Source of the DNA: UBA2108 sp002713215
GTDB taxonomy: Bacteria > Bacteroidota > Bacteroidia > Flavobacteriales_G > Salibacteraceae
NCBI GenBank assembly: GCA_937891015.1
Contig: CALAPY010000047.1
Coordinates: 1-64,000 of the forward strand
DNA: 64,000 nucleotides
Direction: 5' to 3'
Below are positions 62,571 to 64,000 of the stretch, one piece after another (position 1 is the first letter of the stretch; every line of letters begins with the position of its first letter). The position numbers were made by a program, and so were the translations under genes. The notes beneath the pieces are model-generated. The model searched no databases, was not told the origin of the DNA, and saw nothing but the letters and a program-made list of their open reading frames with translations.

Positions 62571-62606
62571 TTTGTTACGAGCGAGGTTAAAAAAGAAGTA
62601 CTTTTG
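62571..62606 (+). promoter_or_regulatory. Promoter of rpoD
   Basis: TACTTTTG at 62599-62606, followed by CAACCG, is a perfect -7 box. TTTG at 62571-62574 is a -33 candidate, although the 24-base spacer is long. The leader to ATG 62691 is about 80 bases. Confidence 0.45.
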
Positions 62607-62690
62607 CAACCGATTTGGCGTTAGATTTTGGACTTAATTAAATAAGTACTATTTTAACGCTCTATTTTTATAACTACTTAATACAGTTCT

Positions 62691-63551
62691 ATGAGGCAGC
62701 TAAAAATCTCCAAACAGCTTACTAATCGTGATTCGAAGTCAATTGACAAGTACCTCAGTGATGTTTCTAAGGAAGAAATGATTACTGCGGAAGAGGAAGT
62801 TGAGTTAGCAAAACGAATTAAGCAAGGGGACGAACTAGCTTTGAATAAATTGGTAAACGCCAATTTACGTTTCGTAATATCTGTTTCCAAGCAATACCAG
62901 GGTCATGGTTTGACATTAGAAGATTTAATTGCCGAGGGAAACATAGGGTTGATAACAGCCGCTAAAAGATTTGATGAAACGAAGGGTTTTAAGTTCATTT
63001 CTTATGCCGTTTGGTGGATTAGACAAAGTATTATGCAGGCTATTGCTGAAAATTCTAGGGTGGTACGATTGCCTTTAAACAAGGTTTCTGCTATTCAGAA
63101 GGTGGCTTCAGCCTTTTCAAAATTGGAACAAGAATTTGAACGAGCTCCTTCACATGAGGAAATCTCAGTTCTCTTAGAAACAAACGCCGACAGTGTTGGT
63201 GATTTGGTTACTTATTCTCAAAAACAAGTATCGGTAGATGCTCCGTTGGTTGATGGAGAGGAAAATTCATTACTTAATGTATTATCTAACGGTAATTCTA
63301 AAAACCCGGCTGATGAAATGATGCGTGAGTCTTTATGTAAAGACATTGAGCGTGTATTGGTTTCGCTAAAGCCAAGGGAAGCGGAAGTTGTTCGCTTGTC
63401 ATTTGGCTTGAACAGTCGTACTCCAATGACTTTGGAAGAGATAGCAAATAGTCTGGGGTTAACCCGAGAGAGAATTCGTCAAATAAGAGAAAAAGCACTT
63501 AGAGGCTTGAGAAAGAAAACGAACTCAAATTTCTTGAAACACTATTTATAG
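62691..63551 (+). CDS. rpoD: Primary RNA polymerase sigma factor RpoD (Bacteroidota type)
   Basis: 286 residues. It lacks region 1.1, as usual in Bacteroidota. Region 1.2 (SIDKYLSDVSKEEMITAEEEVELAKRI), region 2 (NANLRFVISVSKQYQGHGLTLEDLIAEGNIGLITAAKRFD, FISYAVWWIRQSIMQAI), region 3 and region 4 (LSFGLNSRTPMTLEEIANSLGLTRERIRQIREKALRGLR) are intact. This sigma recognises the TTTG/TAnnTTTG promoters seen in front of many genes here, including its own. An intrinsic terminator follows the stop. Confidence 0.96.
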   Translation: MRQLKISKQLTNRDSKSIDKYLSDVSKEEMITAEEEVELAKRIKQGDELALNKLVNANLRFVISVSKQYQGHGLTLEDLIAEGNIGLITAAKRFDETKGFKFISYAVWWIRQSIMQAIAENSRVVRLPLNKVSAIQKVASAFSKLEQEFERAPSHEEISVLLETNADSVGDLVTYSQKQVSVDAPLVDGEENSLLNVLSNGNSKNPADEMMRESLCKDIERVLVSLKPREAEVVRLSFGLNSRTPMTLEEIANSLGLTRERIRQIREKALRGLRKKTNSNFLKHYL

Positions 63552-63576
63552 AGATTTCTTAATCCAGATATAAATA

Positions 63577-63612
63577 AAAGCCTTTCTAGTTATAGAAGGG
63601 CTTTATTTTTTT
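63577..63612 (+). terminator. Intrinsic terminator after rpoD
   Basis: Arms 63577-63588 and 63593-63604 pair over 12 bases with one G-U wobble, a GTTA loop, then ATTTTTTTTA-like T-rich sequence. The right arm overlaps the SPOR gene stop codon, so it serves both converging genes. Confidence 0.85.
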
Positions 63613-64000
63613 AGTACCCAGGCATCGGTATGCCCTCTGCTTTTGACGTCTCCCAAAAGTTTTAGAATTTCTTCTCGTCCATTAGATCCGGCAATACTCA
63701 CCCGGTACAAATCTCCTTTTTTGTCAATAAGAGACGAATTAAATCCTTGAAGCCTTAGCTTATTTATAAAACTATTAGCATTAGAATATTCCCTGAAGCA
63801 ACCCGCAATTACATAATACCTCATTAGTTGATTAGGAGGCACAAACGCATGTGCTACCCGGGTACTCAGAGGTAAGGCTTTATAGCCTGACAACCTTATC
63901 GTAATCAATTCGTTCTCACTATAATTAGCGTCAGATTTGCTAAAAAAAGAGGTAGTAATAAATGGCCGTTTGCTGTCTACAACGGATTTATAAAAATCGG
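63603..64000 (-). CDS. SPOR-domain protein, C-terminal part
   Basis: The frame is open leftward from the right window edge with no start seen, so this is a partial gene; about 132 codons are present, longer than the section after the internal TTG at 63908. The C-terminal ~75 residues (MRYYVIAGCFREYSNANSFINKLRLQGFNSSLIDKKGDLYRVSIAG and the following) form a SPOR domain, which binds denuded peptidoglycan glycan. The upstream part is unplaced. Its stop lies in the rpoD terminator. Confidence 0.8.
   Translation of the reverse strand, partial: DFYKSVVDSKRPFITTSFFSKSDANYSENELITIRLSGYKALPLSTRVAHAFVPPNQLMRYYVIAGCFREYSNANSFINKLRLQGFNSSLIDKKGDLYRVSIAGSNGREEILKLLGDVKSRGHTDAWVLKK

Overview
The window is a dense, roughly 40% G+C stretch of a Bacteroidota chromosome, most likely a gliding or T9SS-bearing member of the Flavobacteriales or a close relative. 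The evidence is gldB and gldC, a PorT-like barrel, a PorV-family protein, several proteins with type IX (por) sorting domains, DUF6089 and DUF4296 proteins, a short RpoD without region 1.1, and repeated promoter -7 boxes of the Bacteroidota type (TAnnTTTG). NhaD and the Na+/H+ theme fit a marine or saline habitat, but genus and species cannot be told from the sequence. I saw no rRNA, tRNA, CRISPR array, insertion sequence, prophage or integrase. No gap between genes exceeds 300 bases.

Layout: (1) 1-6.4 kb: the start of the division/cell-wall cluster (rsmH and mraZ, leftward, with a four-box MraZ operator), an esterase plus engB, gldB-gldC, a PorT-like barrel, nadE and pfkA. (2) 6.4-20.7 kb: a TonB receptor, lepA, metF, then a leftward envelope-biogenesis block: a CBS protein, nadK, two DUF6089 barrels, uppS, bamA, two Skp-like chaperones and murI. 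(3) 20.7-34.4 kb: pdxJ with an esterase, then a 12-kb leftward run of exported proteins: an EEP-fold phosphodiesterase/nuclease with a T9SS tail, a 706-residue surface protein with an EF-hand-like loop, an OB-fold T9SS protein, an Ig-like lipoprotein, a TonB receptor, a PorV-family protein and an NHL lipoprotein. (4) 34.6-43 kb: a polyprenyl-phosphate mannosyltransferase, dihydroorotase, DUF4296, an epimerase, a VOC protein with a divergent GlxA/AraC regulator, tyrS and a LuxE-type acyl-protein synthetase. (5) 43-50.6 kb: a TesA-like SGNH esterase, a PMCA-type P-ATPase and a YbbAP-like ABC transporter. (6) 50.6-64 kb: folC, GT39, TonB-ExbD-ExbB, nhaD, a glutamate/leucine-type dehydrogenase, anmK, an acyl-CoA dehydrogenase, hflX, rpoD and the C-terminus of a SPOR-domain protein.

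Most of the window is conserved housekeeping and envelope biogenesis. The best candidate for an undescribed system is the exported-protein operon at 22204-34364. Its nuclease-like and OB-fold parts resemble the domains of ExeM/YhcR extracellular nucleases split over separate genes, and it travels with its own PorV-like protein and TonB receptor. This suggests a surface machine that degrades and imports nucleic acids or phosphodiesters (inference). Its promoter has a perfect inverted repeat between the -33 and -7 elements. Other points of interest are a recurring extended promoter motif, several apparently leaderless starts, and intrinsic-terminator hairpins whose U-tracts abut the start codons of uppS and murI.

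Start codons: several genes appear to use GTG or TTG, chosen here from signal peptides, -7 boxes and overlaps with upstream stops. These choices are inferences.
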